Shown here one piece after another: positions 63,167-64,000 of a DNA stretch of 64,000 nt; the first letter of the stretch is position 1, and each line of letters begins with the position of its first letter. This DNA is from Pseudomonadota bacterium (GTDB taxonomy: Bacteria > Pseudomonadota > Gammaproteobacteria > Burkholderiales > Rhodocyclaceae), in assembly GCA_026399515.1 (NCBI GenBank), contig JAPLQT010000058.1, positions 25,213-89,212 of the forward strand, given 5' to 3'. Below the pieces are notes generated by a model, which was not told the origin of the DNA, did no database searches, and worked only from the letters and a program-made list of their open reading frames with translations. The position numbers and the translations under genes were made by a program.

Positions 63167-64000
63167 ATGAAACGGGACGATCCAGTGGTCTCCGAGGCTG
63201 AGAAGCATGACGCGGCCCAGGCGGAGGTGAGGGCGCATTCGGCACACCACGCGGAAAGTCCCGCCGCCCTGGCGGCCGAATGGGGCTGGAAGAACCCTGA
63301 CAAGACGGTGATCAAGATTGCTGGCCAGGTGATCGCGGCGAGAAATACGGTGAGCGCCCAACTGCTGGTGGAGATGGGCGTCATCGGGGAGGAACAGAAG
63401 GAACGGCTGCTCAAGTCGAAACCACCGACGATCCAGACGATCGCATGGATCGCCCAGAAAAATTCGGCGGTGGTGCCATATGTTGAGCGCTTGCTGGCCT
63501 ACAAGGCGGGGTATCCGTACTACGAAGTTCTTTCAGTGCTGTCGATTCACGCGTGCATGCAGATCGAGGCCGTAATGAAGCGCGCCGACGAGATCGACGC
63601 CGTGGTGATGATGATCGAGGAAACTGTCCCGGTGCTGGTGTTCTCCAGTTTCGGCACCCTGATCCGGTTCAAGTCGATGGGGCGGGCCGATCGTCATCTG
63701 GACCCAATCATCACCAATACGGGCAGCGAACTGCGCCTTGCCGTCGGCGTGCGCGACGAAATCTCGGTGGTGCTGACCAAGAACCGTAGCGCTGACCCAT
63801 CGTCACCGTCGGTGGAATCTGCCAACGTGTGGAGCACGGCGTCGGCGGACAATACAAGCAAGCCGGAAAATCGTGAAATCACCCGCATCGTCGACGACGC
63901 GATCTCCATGGGCGCCACCGACATCGCCCTGAAGCCCGCGCGCACCGGGGCGTTGCAGGTACAGGTCAGAAAATTCGGCGATATGGTGTCGCCGGCATCC
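63167..64000 (+). CDS. GspE/PilB-type pilus assembly ATPase, 3' partial
   Basis: 278 codons are open to the window end. N-terminal MshEN-like region with V-S-A-Q-L-L-V-E-M-G-V-I-G, V-V-P-Y-V-E-R-L-L-A-Y-K-A-G and V-V-M-M-I-E-E-T-V-P-V-L; then R-I-V-D-D-A-I-S-M-G-A-T-D-I-A-L-K-P, the usual start of the GspE nucleotide-binding half. Walker motifs would lie beyond the edge. GGAG precedes the ATG. It powers pilus extension. Confidence 0.8.
   Translation, partial: MKRDDPVVSEAEKHDAAQAEVRAHSAHHAESPAALAAEWGWKNPDKTVIKIAGQVIAARNTVSAQLLVEMGVIGEEQKERLLKSKPPTIQTIAWIAQKNSAVVPYVERLLAYKAGYPYYEVLSVLSIHACMQIEAVMKRADEIDAVVMMIEETVPVLVFSSFGTLIRFKSMGRADRHLDPIITNTGSELRLAVGVRDEISVVLTKNRSADPSSPSVESANVWSTASADNTSKPENREITRIVDDAISMGATDIALKPARTGALQVQVRKFGDMVSPAS

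Overview
The window looks like about 64 kb of a large, high-GC conjugative plasmid, or a plasmid-derived element, from a proteobacterium. A betaproteobacterium or close relative is my best guess: there is a TrfA-type replication initiator with iterons, ParA/ParB, a KfrA-like coiled-coil protein, IHF/HU-type proteins, a MOBH-type relaxase with a coupling protein, a type IVB (R64/TcpQ-like) pilus locus, and a phasin-like remnant. I see no rRNA, tRNA or CRISPR array, and no core metabolic genes.

Layout. 1-10.9 kb: an AlbA_2 (Schlafen-type) protein cut by the window edge faces a defence-like operon on the minus strand. That operon holds a PLD-SNF2 helicase, an Eco57I/DISARM-like DNA methyltransferase and a small ORF. 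The helicase gene is split by an IS21-family element with a 9-bp target duplication. 11-15.7 kb: kfrA-like gene, tyrosine recombinase, and a ribbon-helix-helix/PIN toxin-antitoxin pair whose toxin is split by an IS3-family element with a 3-bp duplication. 15.7-19.8 kb: IHF-like gene, parB-parA, iteron origin and trfA. 20.3-32.6 kb: a NarL-type two-component pair, then a long minus-strand array (small ORF, NERD, RecD-like helicase, frameshifted Nuc nuclease, two secreted paralogues, lipoprotein, zinc-ribbon protein, membrane protein, degenerate 7TM-PAS-GGDEF protein and an unknown partner). 32.7-35.8 kb: primase-like protein, terminator, and a group II intron just behind the terminator. 35.7-43.3 kb: HU, a sigma-like/HTH regulator, relaxase, coupling protein and an OB-like protein. 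43.5-47.8 kb: small accessory genes and a degenerate stretch. 47.8-57.1 kb: a DNA-processing block (WGR-ATP ligase, SLOG, DUF1643, SSB, NYN nuclease, ERF annealing protein, YqaJ exonuclease). 57.2 kb to the end: a type IVB pilus operon running off the window.

How it works together: TrfA, the iterons and ParAB replicate and segregate the element. Relaxase, coupling protein and type IV pilus move it. ERF, YqaJ, SSB, primase, RecD-like helicase and ligase form a plasmid-borne recombination and repair kit. Defence and toxin-antitoxin genes may stabilise it, but both have been hit by insertion sequences.

Most notable unexplained signals: (i) a leader of about 66 nt with two mutually exclusive hairpins, in front of the primase and erf genes, with a diverged third copy before yqaJ; (ii) sigma70-like promoters carrying a GATAACTATC operator-like core in their spacer, upstream of the ligase operon and the NYN gene; (iii) a coupling protein that appears to lack its Walker A lysine; (iv) a GGDEF protein with a degenerate active site paired with an unknown protein.
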